From: Bacteroidales bacterium UBA1215
GTDB taxonomy: Bacteria > Bacteroidota > Bacteroidia > Bacteroidales > WCHB1-69
Length of the DNA stretch: 43,878 nucleotides
Direction of reading: 5' to 3'
Assembly (NCBI GenBank): GCA_002309475.1
Contig: DBXJ01000018.1
Location: 1 to 43,878, forward strand
Under the pieces are notes generated by a model. The model did no database searches. It saw nothing but the letters and a program-made list of their open reading frames with translations, and was not told the origin of the DNA. The position numbers and the translations under genes are program-made. Positions 30,440 to 39,512 of the stretch are shown here, one piece after another (the first letter of the stretch is position 1; each line of letters starts with the position of its first letter).

Positions 30440-31879
30440 ATGAAAAAATTACTAATTCTCGGTTTTGCTTTATTATTAACAACATCCATCTATGGTCAAT
30501 GGCAAAGTGTACAAGTTGATACTCTGGGAAGAGATTTATTTGAAATACACTGTGTTACAGACAGCATTGTATTTACGGGTGGCAGATTCATGATATATAA
30601 GACAACTGATGCAGGAAATACATGGACTGCCAGTTACACCAATAAAGATGCTCTTTTTTTAAGCATAAAGTTTGTCAATGACAGTGTCGGTTTTGCCGCC
30701 GGATTATATAATGAGGATTTTCATAACGGCGAATATTTAAAGTACATGTATTTAAACAAGAATTTATTATTAAAAGGGAGTTTATTGCTCAGAACAACCG
30801 ATGGAGGCAATACATGGACGGTGCAAACCCAAGATTCTTTACCCGCCTTTTTCAAGATTTGTCCTATAGATGCAGATACAATCTATGCCATAAGATTCCT
30901 TGACAATAAATTGTATAAAAGTATTGACGGCGGAACAACATGGAGTAGCAGTTCGTTTGATTATATTCTTTCCGATTTTTATTTTAACGGACCAAACGCT
31001 TATCTGATAGCGGGAAGAACTTTGTCTGATACCATTGTTGATGATTATAATCTTTATGAAGACCCTCATCTCATGCATACAGGAGGTAGTATTTATCAAT
31101 CCCAAGATTTCGGGAATACATGGGACAGTATAGCCCAATTGCCTTTTCATGCATCTATAAACTTTTATTGTGACCTCAATGTAGATATTTTAAGCAATAA
31201 TTACGATATTGCATTTTTAAATCAGTCTGAAGCAATATGGGTTTATGAGGATTCTATATATCACACCTTTGACAATTTTCAAACATACAGCAAAAGGCAA
31301 ATGTATTATAGAGATTCTTTGCAGGGTCCGGGTATTTCTATACCATATAAACCCGATTATCTGAGTATAAAATATACAGATAACGGCATTGGTGTAATTG
31401 TTGCAAATACGAATAACATTAAACACTTTAAGGCAGAAAGCAGTAAAGACACCTATTTTAGTGCTTTAAACAGAACAACAGGCAGAATGCGTATATATGA
31501 TCCGTTGTGGAATCCCTTGCACCAAGCACGCGATACTGCATACAATGCCGTTGATGGGAAAGATTCTCTGTTTTATGTGGCAGCCAGTGGAGGTTCCGTG
31601 CTAAAAGTAAGTTGCAGGGATTTGGATTTGGACATAGCAAGTCCGGCACTTCAAACTACCGTAAATATTTATCCAAATCCTTCCAAAGATTATATCTATA
31701 TAGACCTTCCTGAAGAAAAGATAAAAAGCGTCTGTTTGTACAATGTATTGGGAGTTTTGCTGAAAGAGCAAAAAAGTAATAAGACATGTGTAGATATATC
31801 TTCTTTACCGCAAGGAATGTATTTGTTGTCAATTGAAACCGATGAAACTGTCATTACTAAAAAATTTATAAAAGAATAA
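30440..31879 (+). CDS. Secreted BNR-repeat (YCF48/sortilin-like) protein, T9SS cargo
   Basis: The 479-residue protein starts MKKLLILGFALLLTTSIYGQ, a clear signal peptide. Asp-box motifs (DAGNTWTAS, DGGNTWTVQ, DGGTTWSSS, DFGNTWDSI) mark a beta-propeller like the larger protein at 4130-6991. The C-terminal ~70 residues are a T9SS sorting domain (IYPNPSKDYIYI ... PQGMYLLSI). Likely surface or secreted binding protein; ligand unknown. It is a single-gene unit with no obvious terminator, and decayed DNA follows. Confidence 0.85.
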   Translation: MKKLLILGFALLLTTSIYGQWQSVQVDTLGRDLFEIHCVTDSIVFTGGRFMIYKTTDAGNTWTASYTNKDALFLSIKFVNDSVGFAAGLYNEDFHNGEYLKYMYLNKNLLLKGSLLLRTTDGGNTWTVQTQDSLPAFFKICPIDADTIYAIRFLDNKLYKSIDGGTTWSSSSFDYILSDFYFNGPNAYLIAGRTLSDTIVDDYNLYEDPHLMHTGGSIYQSQDFGNTWDSIAQLPFHASINFYCDLNVDILSNNYDIAFLNQSEAIWVYEDSIYHTFDNFQTYSKRQMYYRDSLQGPGISIPYKPDYLSIKYTDNGIGVIVANTNNIKHFKAESSKDTYFSALNRTTGRMRIYDPLWNPLHQARDTAYNAVDGKDSLFYVAASGGSVLKVSCRDLDLDIASPALQTTVNIYPNPSKDYIYIDLPEEKIKSVCLYNVLGVLLKEQKSNKTCVDISSLPQGMYLLSIETDETVITKKFIKE

Positions 31880-32364
31880 ATTATGTATATGAAAATGAAA
31901 AAAATATTGTAGGTGTATTGTTTGCAAAAAAAAACACTAACAAGAAATCTATTTTTTCTTTAGAAGAAAGCTCTTATTTCCACACTGCCGAGATGCCGCA
32001 TTTTTACTCCTGCAGAGGCACGGCCTTCGTAGTTGAGATTGAGTTGCAGGTTTTTCCAAAGTGTTGTCTGATAATTGACATTTACCACTACATTGTTGCC
32101 CGGTTGCAGCGATTCCAACACAAGAAGTTACAAACTTTCCATGTTTAACACAAACAATAGATAAACGGATAGCAGGAGCCGTTGAATTTACAATGGCAAA
32201 ATGCGATTTTTTTTCAGATACTTAGCCGTTCCTACTCGTATCACAGCCTTAAAAAATCAGTTTATGTACGACAGCCGTGGCAGAATTTATAAACATTATC
32301 TGTTCTGATAACAATAAAAAGAAAAACGAATAAGAAAATTTGTTGTTGGTACGTATTTTTTTTG
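31880..32364. other. Gene-poor, decayed intergenic region
   Basis: This stretch of nearly 500 nt has no intact gene. It contains a broken start (MKMKKIL then stop, from 31895), an outer-membrane-protein remnant on the minus strand (31960-32127) and a short plus-strand frame (32201-32308) ending MYDSRGRIYKHYLF. Base composition is richer in GC in the middle than at the flanks. Confidence 0.6.
31960..32127 (-). pseudogene. C-terminal remnant of an outer-membrane beta-barrel protein
   Basis: A minus-strand frame of 55 codons reads ESLQPGNNVVVNVNYQTTLW, then amphipathic strands (NLQLNLNYEGRAS), and ends SVEIRAFF before TAA. Alternating polar/hydrophobic strands and a terminal Phe are the marks of the last strands of an outer-membrane barrel. 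A stop codon at 32128-32130 cuts it upstream, and no start or signal remains, so it is a fragment. Confidence 0.55.
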
Positions 32365-32372
32365 TATCTTTG
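32365..32372 (+). promoter_or_regulatory. -7 promoter box for rsfS-ftsH-cdsA-psd
   Basis: TATCTTTG lies 32 nt before the rsfS ATG. Confidence 0.65.
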
Positions 32373-32404
32373 CAAATTGTAAAATAGACATATTATAGAA
32401 ATTT

Positions 32405-32785
32405 ATGACAGCAACTAATAAAAAGTTGACAAGGGCAAATGAAGAACTAACAGATTGTATTATTGATGCTTTGCAAGAAAAGAAAGCACAGCAAATTGTA
32501 AAGATGGATTTGTCGGTCTTGCAGGTAACTTTGTTTGACCGGTTTATAATTTGTACTGCAACTTCAAATACACAGGCAGAAGCCTTGTGCGACAATGTAT
32601 GTATGAAGGTGAAACAACAATTGGGAATTTTGCCCTCACATGTGGAAGGCATCAGCAATGCCCAATGGATATTGATAGATTATTTCAATGTAATGGTACA
32701 TATTTTTTTACCGGAAATGCGGGAATATTACAATTTGGAAGGTTTGTGGGCGGACGCACAAAAAGAAGAGTTTGCAGCAATTTAA
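32405..32785 (+). CDS. rsfS: Ribosomal silencing factor RsfS
   Basis: The 126-residue protein matches RsfS (DUF143): the N-terminal LTDCIIDALQEKKAQQIVK, FIICTATSNTQAEALCDNV, and the C-terminal NVMVHIFLPEMREYYNLEGLW. RsfS binds ribosomal protein L14 and blocks subunit joining when nutrients run low. It is the first gene of a four-gene operon, 12 nt before ftsH. Confidence 0.95.
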   Translation: MTATNKKLTRANEELTDCIIDALQEKKAQQIVKMDLSVLQVTLFDRFIICTATSNTQAEALCDNVCMKVKQQLGILPSHVEGISNAQWILIDYFNVMVHIFLPEMREYYNLEGLWADAQKEEFAAI

Positions 32786-32797
32786 CATTGAAGAAGT

Positions 32798-34948
32798 ATG
32801 AGTGAAAAAAATCAAAAAATAAATAGTAAAAAACCTGTTGGAAATTTAAATAATAAGGGAAAAGGCAAAAAGCCGTCTGCGGGATTCTATTGGATTTATA
32901 TTATGATAGCAGCCGCCTTGCTGATTTTGTCATTATGGGGATTTGACGCTCCGATGTCAGAAGTGCACAAGGTGGACTTGTCTCAAATGATAGAACGTGG
33001 AGATGTAGAAAAAATAAATATTGTCAAAAACAAGGAAATCGCCAATATTTACATCAAAAAAGATTGTATCAACAATGACGATTCCTATAAAGAAGCATTT
33101 AAAAATCACAAGGAAGGTCCGCATTTTTTCTATCGTTTTGGAGATATAGAGCAAATCAACGATTTGATCAACAAGGCAGAAGAAAGACATTTGGACAAGC
33201 TGATTCTTGGAAAGGATGCAGAGGAAGCCGATGAAATAAAAGAAAATTTCACCTATGTGGATATCTCTTATGACAATTCAAAATCAATAGGTTGGGAAGG
33301 TATTTCCTTTATAGTGTTTGTAGTCTTGTTGATAGTGTTTTGGGTGATGTTTTCCCGTTCTATCGGCGGAAGGGGCGGCAATCAGGTGTTTGGTTTCGGC
33401 AAGTCAAATGCCACCCTTTATGACAACGATACACAAGTAAATATCACTTTCAACGATGTAGCCGGTTTGGATGGTGCCAAAGAAGAGGTGGTGGAGATTG
33501 TAGATTTTTTGAAAAATCCTAAAAAATATACAGCATTAGGTGGAAAAATACCAAAGGGAGCCTTGTTGGTAGGTCCTCCCGGGACAGGAAAAACCTTGTT
33601 GGCAAAAGCTGTTGCCGGTGAAGCAAAAGTGCCGTTTTTCTCTTTGTCGGGTTCCGATTTTGTAGAGATGTTTGTCGGTGTCGGTGCTTCCAGAGTAAGA
33701 GATTTGTTTAAAACCGCCAAAGAGAAAGCTCCGTGTATTATATTTATAGACGAAATAGATGCTATCGGCAGGGCAAGAGGAAGAAATTCGTTTACAGGCA
33801 CCAACGATGAGAGAGAAAATACTTTGAATCAGTTGCTGACAGAAATGGATGGCTTTTCCACCAATGTCGGTGTCATTATTTTGGCAGCTACCAATCGGGT
33901 GGATGTTTTAGACAGGGCATTGTTGCGTGCGGGTCGTTTCGACAGGCAAATTCATGTGGAATTGCCCGATGTGGACGAAAGAAAAGATATTTTCGGTGTT
34001 CATATTCGTCCTTTGAAATTGTCTAAAAATGTAGATTTGGAATTTTTTGCCAAGCAGACTCCGGGTTTTTCCGGTGCCGATATTGCCAATGTTTGCAACG
34101 AAGCCGCTTTGATAGCAGCCCGTAAGAATAAAAAGGAAATAGACAAACAAGATTTTTTGGATGCCATTGATAGAATCATTGGCGGATTGGAGAGACGGTC
34201 TAAAATTATCTCGCCAAGTGAAAAACGTGTTATCGCTTTTCATGAATCCGGTCATGCAACCGTTAGCTGGATGTTGAAATATGCCGCTCCTTTGTTGAAA
34301 GTGACCATCGTACCCAGAGGAAAATCTTTGGGGGCAGCTTGGTATACACCGGAAGAAAGACAGATAACCAATCAAGAACAATTGTTGGACGAAATGGCTG
34401 CCACCTTGGGCGGTCGTGCTGCCGAAGAGGTTGTTTTCGGAACCGTTTCCACAGGTGCATTAAACGATTTGGAAAGAGTGACAAAACAAGCATACGCCAT
34501 GGTGGCATATTATGGCTTGAATAGCAAAGTCGGCAATTTGAGTTACTATGATTCAACCGGACAAAGTGAATATGCTTTCAATCGTCCTTATAGTGAAAAA
34601 ACAGCTCAAACAATTGATGAAGAAGTCCATACAATGGTGGAAAATGCTTATCAAAGAGCAAAAGCCATTTTGTTGGAGCATAAGGATAAATTAGAAATAT
34701 TGGCCAACCTGTTGTTGGAAAAGGAAGTGATTTTCAGAGACAATTTGGTGGAAATATTCGGAGAACGTCCTTTTGAACAAGAACGTTTGCAAGAAGAAGG
34801 CAAATTGCCGGAAGAAAATAAAGAAAAAAATGCTGACCTGCAGCAACAAGAAAATGCTACAGAGGAAATTCCAGAAGCAGAACCCGATGAAGAAGGTAGT
34901 CAGGAAGAAAATACATCGGAAGACAATAATCAAAACACCGAAGCATGA
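32798..34948 (+). CDS. ftsH: ATP-dependent zinc metalloprotease FtsH
   Basis: The 716-residue membrane protease has two N-terminal transmembrane segments (about 31-47 and 166-186) around a periplasmic domain. The AAA+ module has Walker A GPPGTGKT and Walker B CIIFIDEIDAIG. The zinc site is HESGH, where most FtsH have HEAGH; the two His and the Glu are kept. The C-terminal 60 residues are a Glu-rich tail (EAEPDEEGSQEENTSEDN). FtsH degrades misfolded membrane proteins and regulators. Its stop overlaps the cdsA start (ATGA). Confidence 0.98.
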   Translation: MSEKNQKINSKKPVGNLNNKGKGKKPSAGFYWIYIMIAAALLILSLWGFDAPMSEVHKVDLSQMIERGDVEKINIVKNKEIANIYIKKDCINNDDSYKEAFKNHKEGPHFFYRFGDIEQINDLINKAEERHLDKLILGKDAEEADEIKENFTYVDISYDNSKSIGWEGISFIVFVVLLIVFWVMFSRSIGGRGGNQVFGFGKSNATLYDNDTQVNITFNDVAGLDGAKEEVVEIVDFLKNPKKYTALGGKIPKGALLVGPPGTGKTLLAKAVAGEAKVPFFSLSGSDFVEMFVGVGASRVRDLFKTAKEKAPCIIFIDEIDAIGRARGRNSFTGTNDERENTLNQLLTEMDGFSTNVGVIILAATNRVDVLDRALLRAGRFDRQIHVELPDVDERKDIFGVHIRPLKLSKNVDLEFFAKQTPGFSGADIANVCNEAALIAARKNKKEIDKQDFLDAIDRIIGGLERRSKIISPSEKRVIAFHESGHATVSWMLKYAAPLLKVTIVPRGKSLGAAWYTPEERQITNQEQLLDEMAATLGGRAAEEVVFGTVSTGALNDLERVTKQAYAMVAYYGLNSKVGNLSYYDSTGQSEYAFNRPYSEKTAQTIDEEVHTMVENAYQRAKAILLEHKDKLEILANLLLEKEVIFRDNLVEIFGERPFEQERLQEEGKLPEENKEKNADLQQQENATEEIPEAEPDEEGSQEENTSEDNNQNTEA

Positions 34949-35760
34949 AACAATTACTGATTAGAACAATAACGGGTGTTGTTTTTGTGGCACTAATGAT
35001 TTGGGCGACCTTGTCGGCAAAGATGGTTTTGTTCAATGTATTTCTCATTTTTACTTGCATAGCCCTGTTTGAATACGTAAAAATGTTGAATGCCAAAGAT
35101 ATAAACATTTCTTGGGCATTCTATATAGTTGCTTTGGTATTGTATTTCTTTATTGCCTACGATCCTTTGTTCAATTATGTGGGAGAAATCGGCATTTTGG
35201 TAATTGTGCTGGCCTTATCTATGATATTGATGACAGTGGATTTGTTTAGAAATTCATACAATGCTTTTGATGTAATTGCCTACGAAGTATTGGGATTGTT
35301 ATGGATAGTTTTGCCCATGGCCTTAATTAATAGAATTCCTATGATGTTTGCTCATGGAAATGTAATTCTATTGTTGTATTTCATTATTATATGGATGTCG
35401 GATACCTTTGCCTATTGTGTAGGTTCTTTGATAGGAAAACACAAACTTTTTGAGCGTGTTTCTCCCAAGAAAACATGGGAAGGAAGTATCGGTTCGTTAA
35501 TATTGACCATGTTGTTGGCATTTTTTATTCCCAAAATTTTTCCGTCCGTTTCGCTAACAAGTGTGCAAATGTTATGGATGGCATTGATAGTTTTTGTATC
35601 GGGAACAATAGGCGATTTGATGGAATCGTTGTTAAAACGCCAATTTGAAGTGAAAGATTCAGGAGGCATTCTGCCCGGTCACGGAGGTATATTAGATCGT
35701 TTTGATTCTACATTGCTCTCTATTCCATGTGTAATTATATATTTGATAATAATTTTGTAA
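34945..35760 (+). CDS. cdsA: Phosphatidate cytidylyltransferase CdsA
   Basis: The 271-residue integral membrane enzyme makes CDP-diacylglycerol from phosphatidate and CTP. Several membrane helices precede the signature region: VSPKKTWEGSIGS, then GDLMESLLKRQFEVKDSG and LPGHGGILDRFDS. It is translationally coupled to ftsH by a 4-nt overlap, and psd follows after 1 nt, so phospholipid synthesis and membrane proteolysis share one operon. Confidence 0.97.
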   Translation: MKQLLIRTITGVVFVALMIWATLSAKMVLFNVFLIFTCIALFEYVKMLNAKDINISWAFYIVALVLYFFIAYDPLFNYVGEIGILVIVLALSMILMTVDLFRNSYNAFDVIAYEVLGLLWIVLPMALINRIPMMFAHGNVILLLYFIIIWMSDTFAYCVGSLIGKHKLFERVSPKKTWEGSIGSLILTMLLAFFIPKIFPSVSLTSVQMLWMALIVFVSGTIGDLMESLLKRQFEVKDSGGILPGHGGILDRFDSTLLSIPCVIIYLIIIL

Positions 35761-35761
35761 T

Positions 35762-36421
35762 ATGAAGATACATAAAGAAGGGTATAAAATAATTTTTTAT
35801 TCATTTGCAGTGCTTGCAGTGTTGGTGTTGATATTGACACATTTTTTTGTAAAAGGTTGGTTGGCAGATGTTATTATCATAATAGCTGCATTGTCATTGT
35901 TTTATATGATAGTCAGGTTCTTTAGATTTCCTTTGAGAATACTGGAACAAGATGAAAATGCCATCTATGCTCCTGCAGATGGCAAGATTGTTGTAATAGA
36001 AGAGATATTTGAAGAAAAATATTTAAAAGAAAAAAGAATTCAAATATCAATTTTTATGTCGCTGACAAATGTACATGTAAATTTTTATCCTATTTCAGGC
36101 GAAGTGGTGATGACAGATTATTATCCGGGCGATAAGAAAGTGGCTTGGCATCCGAAATCTTCTGAATTGAATGAACATTCTTGTGTGGTGATAAAAGATG
36201 TAAAAGGTCGTACGGTGTTGGTAAAGCAAATAGCGGGAGCCATGGCAAGAAGAATTGTCAGTCTAGCAGAAACCGGAGATCAGGTGGAACAAGGAGAAGA
36301 ATTGGGAATTATTAAATTTGGCTCACGTGTGGATATTTTGTTGCCGGTAGGAACCAAATTAAATGTTAGATTGAATCAAAAAGTAAAAGCAAAAGAAAAT
36401 ATACTTGCATATTTTGAATAA
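35762..36421 (+). CDS. psd: Phosphatidylserine decarboxylase, short type
   Basis: The 219-residue proenzyme converts phosphatidylserine to phosphatidylethanolamine. Two hydrophobic segments lie at the N-terminus. Core motifs are YAPADGKIV, SLTNVHVNFYPISGEV and IIKFGSRVDILLP. Self-cleavage is expected between Gly and Ser in the last motif, which gives the pyruvoyl group. The length fits the short Psd type. It follows cdsA by 1 nt. Confidence 0.95.
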   Translation: MKIHKEGYKIIFYSFAVLAVLVLILTHFFVKGWLADVIIIIAALSLFYMIVRFFRFPLRILEQDENAIYAPADGKIVVIEEIFEEKYLKEKRIQISIFMSLTNVHVNFYPISGEVVMTDYYPGDKKVAWHPKSSELNEHSCVVIKDVKGRTVLVKQIAGAMARRIVSLAETGDQVEQGEELGIIKFGSRVDILLPVGTKLNVRLNQKVKAKENILAYFE

Positions 36422-36443
36422 AAATAATTTAAAATTAGTAGCT

Positions 36444-36761
36444 ATGAAAAAGTTAATAGGTTTAGCAGTAGTCATGTTTGTATCCATGACAGCATTTTCA
36501 CAAGTGGTTGAAAAAGTGAAAGATGTGCAGGCTCCAAAGTGCTCGGAAGTGAAAATTTCAGAAACTTCATTCACTGTAAAGGTAGATTTGCCAAAAGAGG
36601 AAAAACAAGAGGTGGTTGCAGACGAACAAAAACAAGAAGAGAAAACAAGCAAGGACAACAACCAATACAAATTTGAAGGCAAAATAAAAGATTTAAAAAC
36701 AGAAGATAATTCTGTAATGATAGTAAAAGATATAAAATTTGATATGAAAAAAGAAGATTAA
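36444..36761 (+). CDS. Small exported protein, function unknown
   Basis: From ATG 36444 the protein has 105 residues and begins MKKLIGLAVVMFVSMTAFSQ, a signal peptide; a frame from 36405 would overlap psd. The mature part is highly charged: Lys/Glu/Gln-rich (PKEEKQEVVADEQKQEEKTS), then KDLKTEDNSVMIVKDIKFDM. No recognised domain. It lies 22 nt after psd and may be cotranscribed with it. Confidence 0.65.
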   Translation: MKKLIGLAVVMFVSMTAFSQVVEKVKDVQAPKCSEVKISETSFTVKVDLPKEEKQEVVADEQKQEEKTSKDNNQYKFEGKIKDLKTEDNSVMIVKDIKFDMKKED

Positions 36762-36805
36762 GCAATAAATTTAACAAATAGTAAAATAATAAAAATTAAT
36801 AAGGT

Positions 36806-37450
36806 ATGAAAAAGATATTAGTAGCATTAGCAGTAATGACATTTTGTGCAGGCGTATATGCACAAACAGCAGTAGAAACAGGTGTAGAATTTGACAAAAA
36901 GAAAGTTAATAGTGTAGCCATTACATACAATGACTTTGGAGTGGATTTGGTAAAAGGTGCACTGCAAGCCCGTATGGAAAAAGTGGCAGCTTTGAAAGGT
37001 TCTAACGCTAAAGGTTGGAGAGCTTATTTGGCACAACCGTTTCCGGAAATCGGCAACATGAATTTTGATATCTATACTATGGTAACCGAAGTCGGCAAAA
37101 AGAAAGATAAAGCTACCGTAGTTTATATGTTGGTATCAAAAGGAAATGAAAACTTTATTTCTTCCTCAACCGATCCTGAAATTATAGAAAATGTTAAAAA
37201 CTTCTTGAGTAATTTCACTGCATACGTGAGAGAATATAGTATTCAATTGAAAATAAATGAACAAGAAGGTGTTGTTGAAAAATTGAAAAAAGAATACGAC
37301 TCTATGACTTCTGACAGAGATAAAATGAAAAGCCAAATTAAAGATTTAGAAAAGAAAATCTCTGCAAAAGAAGATGACATGCAGAAAAAACAAGAGGAAA
37401 TTAAAAAAGCAGAAGAAGTTCTTCAAGAACATCGCAATAGTTTGAAATAA
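36806..37450 (+). CDS. Exported protein with C-terminal coiled coil
   Basis: The 214-residue product has a signal peptide (MKKILVALAVMTFCAGVYAQ). A globular part of about 120 residues follows (NDFGVDLVKGALQARM, FPEIGNMNFDIYTMVTEVG). A coiled coil covers about 150-214, rich in Lys and Glu heptads (DKMKSQIKDLEKKISAKED). I recognise no family. Likely periplasmic. It is followed by a strong terminator, so it closes the transcription unit. Confidence 0.7.
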   Translation: MKKILVALAVMTFCAGVYAQTAVETGVEFDKKKVNSVAITYNDFGVDLVKGALQARMEKVAALKGSNAKGWRAYLAQPFPEIGNMNFDIYTMVTEVGKKKDKATVVYMLVSKGNENFISSSTDPEIIENVKNFLSNFTAYVREYSIQLKINEQEGVVEKLKKEYDSMTSDRDKMKSQIKDLEKKISAKEDDMQKKQEEIKKAEEVLQEHRNSLK

Positions 37451-37467
37451 AAAAACACTGCAAAATA

Positions 37468-37494
37468 AAAAAGGGTGATTTTATCACCCTTTTT
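37468..37494 (+). terminator. Terminator after the coiled-coil exported protein
   Basis: A 12-bp stem (AAAAAGGGTGAT / ATCACCCTTTTT) with a TTT loop and a T-run lies 17 nt after the stop. Confidence 0.9.
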
Positions 37495-37530
37495 TATTTT
37501 ATATTTTGCTTTTAATATAAAAAAAAATTG

Positions 37531-37538
37531 TATTTTTG
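37531..37538 (+). promoter_or_regulatory. -7 promoter box for the lysine-fermentation operon
   Basis: TATTTTTG with a TTTG at 37505-37508 upstream fits the Bacteroidota promoter; the leader to ATG 37605 is about 60 nt. Confidence 0.7.
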
Positions 37539-37604
37539 CAAATTAAATTGATTACATCAATAGTATATATAAATAGTTGAAATTTTAAAGAAAATAGAAA
37601 TAAG

Positions 37605-38249
37605 ATGAAGAAGCAAATATCAGTAGAAGAAGCAGTAGCAAAAGTAAAAGACGGAATGACAATTATGGTTGGCGGATTCTTAGCCAACGGCACACCTAAC
37701 AAGATATTAGATGCATTGTCAAAAGCAAATGTTAAAAACTTAACAGTGATAGCCAACGATGCCGCATTTTCCAACAAGGGTGTCGGTCAATTGTTTATCA
37801 ACAAACAAGTGAAAAAATATATTGCTTCACACATCGGTTCTAACGAATTGATTCAAGAGCAACTTAATAATAAAGAAATTGAAGTGGAATTGGTACCACA
37901 AGGTACATTGGCAGAAAGAATTCGTTGTGGCGGTTGCGGATTAGGCGGAGTGCTCACACAAACAGGTATGGGAACTATCATTGCAGACGGCAAACAAGTT
38001 GTCAATGTAGATGGAAAAGATTATTTGTTGGAAAAACCTCTTCGTGCCGATATCGCATTTGTAGGTGCTTCCAAAGGTGATAAAGACGGCAATTTGGTAT
38101 ATTTCGGCACCAGCCAAAATTTCAATCCTTGGATGGCAATGGCTGCCGATACTGTAATAGCAGGTGTGGATAATTTGGTAGAAGTGGGTGAAATTGCTCC
38201 TGAACAAGTACATACCCCGGCTATTTTGGTAGATTATATAGTTTGTTAA
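37605..38249 (+). CDS. atoD: Acetate/butyrate-type CoA transferase, alpha subunit (AtoD-like)
   Basis: The 214 residues match the alpha subunit of 3-oxoacid/butyrate-acetoacetate CoA transferases: MTIMVGGFLANGTPNKILDA with the CoA-binding glycine motif, VPQGTLAERIRCGGCGLGG and a C-terminal HTPAILVDYIV. The enzyme works as alpha and beta chains; the catalytic Glu is on beta. No beta gene lies next to it; the next ORF is kal. In lysine fermentation the CoA transferase moves CoA to or from acetoacetate or butyrate. Confidence 0.92.
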   Translation: MKKQISVEEAVAKVKDGMTIMVGGFLANGTPNKILDALSKANVKNLTVIANDAAFSNKGVGQLFINKQVKKYIASHIGSNELIQEQLNNKEIEVELVPQGTLAERIRCGGCGLGGVLTQTGMGTIIADGKQVVNVDGKDYLLEKPLRADIAFVGASKGDKDGNLVYFGTSQNFNPWMAMAADTVIAGVDNLVEVGEIAPEQVHTPAILVDYIVC

Positions 38250-38266
38250 TCAAAAAAAAAGATACA

Positions 38267-38659
38267 ATGGAATATAAGTCAATGATAAGAGTTAGAATGA
38301 GTGCCAAAGACGCTCATTATGGCGGAGAATTGGTAGATGGTGCTCACATGCTTCACTTGTTTGGCGATGTGGCAACAGAATTGTTGATTATGTCTGATGG
38401 CGACGAAGGCTTGTTTTGTGCATACGACAATGTTGAATTTTTAGCACCGGTTTATGCTGGCGATTATATCGAAGCTGTCGGAGAAATAACAAGTTTTGGC
38501 AATACTTCCAGAAAAATGAAATTTGAAGCTCGCAAGGTGATAGCTCCTCGCAAAGATATTTCCGATTCCGCTGCCGATGTATTGGCAGAGCCGGTATTGG
38601 TATGTCGTGCAAGCGGCACTTGTGTTGTTCCTAAAAAATGTCAACGTATAGAAAGATAA
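38267..38659 (+). CDS. kal: 3-aminobutyryl-CoA ammonia-lyase Kal
   Basis: ATG 38267 (MEYKSMIRVRMSAKDAHYGG) gives 130 residues, close to the known ~127; an upstream ATG at 38243 would overlap the previous gene. The protein is a hot-dog-fold enzyme (GELVDGAHMLHLFGDVATEL, FLAPVYAGDYIEAVGEI). It removes ammonia from L-3-aminobutyryl-CoA to give crotonyl-CoA. It sits 17 nt after atoD and 1 nt before kce. Confidence 0.92.
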   Translation: MEYKSMIRVRMSAKDAHYGGELVDGAHMLHLFGDVATELLIMSDGDEGLFCAYDNVEFLAPVYAGDYIEAVGEITSFGNTSRKMKFEARKVIAPRKDISDSAADVLAEPVLVCRASGTCVVPKKCQRIER

Positions 38660-38660
38660 T

Positions 38661-39491
38661 ATGGAAAAATTGATCATAACAGCCGCTATTTGCGGTGCAG
38701 AAGTAACCAAAGAACAAAACCCTGCCGTTCCCTATACAGTAGAGGAAATTGTCAGAGAGGCCAAGTCAGCCGTAGATGCAGGTGCCGCTATTGTTCATCT
38801 TCATGTTCGTTTTGACGATGGCACACCTACACAAAGCAGAGAAAGATTTCAAGAATGTACCGAAGCCATTTTGAAGGTTTGTCCGGATGTGATATTAATA
38901 CCTTCTACCGGTGGTGCCGTAGGTATGACTCCCGATGAAAGACTTCAATCTACCGATACTACTCCGGTTCCGGAAATGGCAACATTAGATTGCGGTACTT
39001 GCAATTTCGGAGATGAAATTTTTGACAATACAATGCCCACCATGCGAGCATTCGGCAAAAGAATGATGGAACGTGGTATAAAACCTGAATATGAATGTTT
39101 CGAAATGGGACATTTGGATACCATATTAACAATGGCACGCAAACAACAGGTTCCCGGAAATCCGATGCAATTCAATTTTGTATTGGGTGTTCCCGGTTGT
39201 ACTCCTGCAACGGTAGCTAATCTTTGCTGGTTGGTAAATGGTATTCCTGCCGGTTCAACTTGGACAGTAACCGGTATAGGAAGGCATGCATTTCCAATGG
39301 CAGCGGCAGCTATTGCTATGGGAGGCAATGTAAGAGTCGGCTTTGAAGACAATCTTTATTTATCCAAAGGTGTTTTGGCAAAATCAAATGGCGAATTAGT
39401 TGCCAAGGTTGTTCGTTTGGCAAAAGAATTGGGTAGAGAAGTGGCCACTTCAGATGAAGCAAGAGAAATTTTAGGACTGAAACGTAAATAA
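38661..39491 (+). CDS. kce: 3-keto-5-aminohexanoate cleavage enzyme Kce
   Basis: The 276-residue protein belongs to the BKACE (DUF849) family. Kce condenses 3-keto-5-aminohexanoate with acetyl-CoA to give acetoacetate and 3-aminobutyryl-CoA. Zn ligands are in IVHLHVRFDDG (His-x-His) and in the later GRHAFPMAAAAIAMGGNVRVGFEDN segment, whose Glu is the final ligand. The neighbours kal and kdd act directly after and before it, which makes the lysine-pathway specificity much more likely than another BKACE activity. Confidence 0.94.
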   Translation: MEKLIITAAICGAEVTKEQNPAVPYTVEEIVREAKSAVDAGAAIVHLHVRFDDGTPTQSRERFQECTEAILKVCPDVILIPSTGGAVGMTPDERLQSTDTTPVPEMATLDCGTCNFGDEIFDNTMPTMRAFGKRMMERGIKPEYECFEMGHLDTILTMARKQQVPGNPMQFNFVLGVPGCTPATVANLCWLVNGIPAGSTWTVTGIGRHAFPMAAAAIAMGGNVRVGFEDNLYLSKGVLAKSNGELVAKVVRLAKELGREVATSDEAREILGLKRK

Positions 39492-39512
39492 TCATTTATA
39501 AAAATTAAAAAA

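Noticed and set aside
34201..34260. FtsH zinc motif HESGH in place of HEAGH as a sign of inactivity
   Set aside because: Both His and the Glu of HExxH are present, so the Ser change alone is not meaningful.
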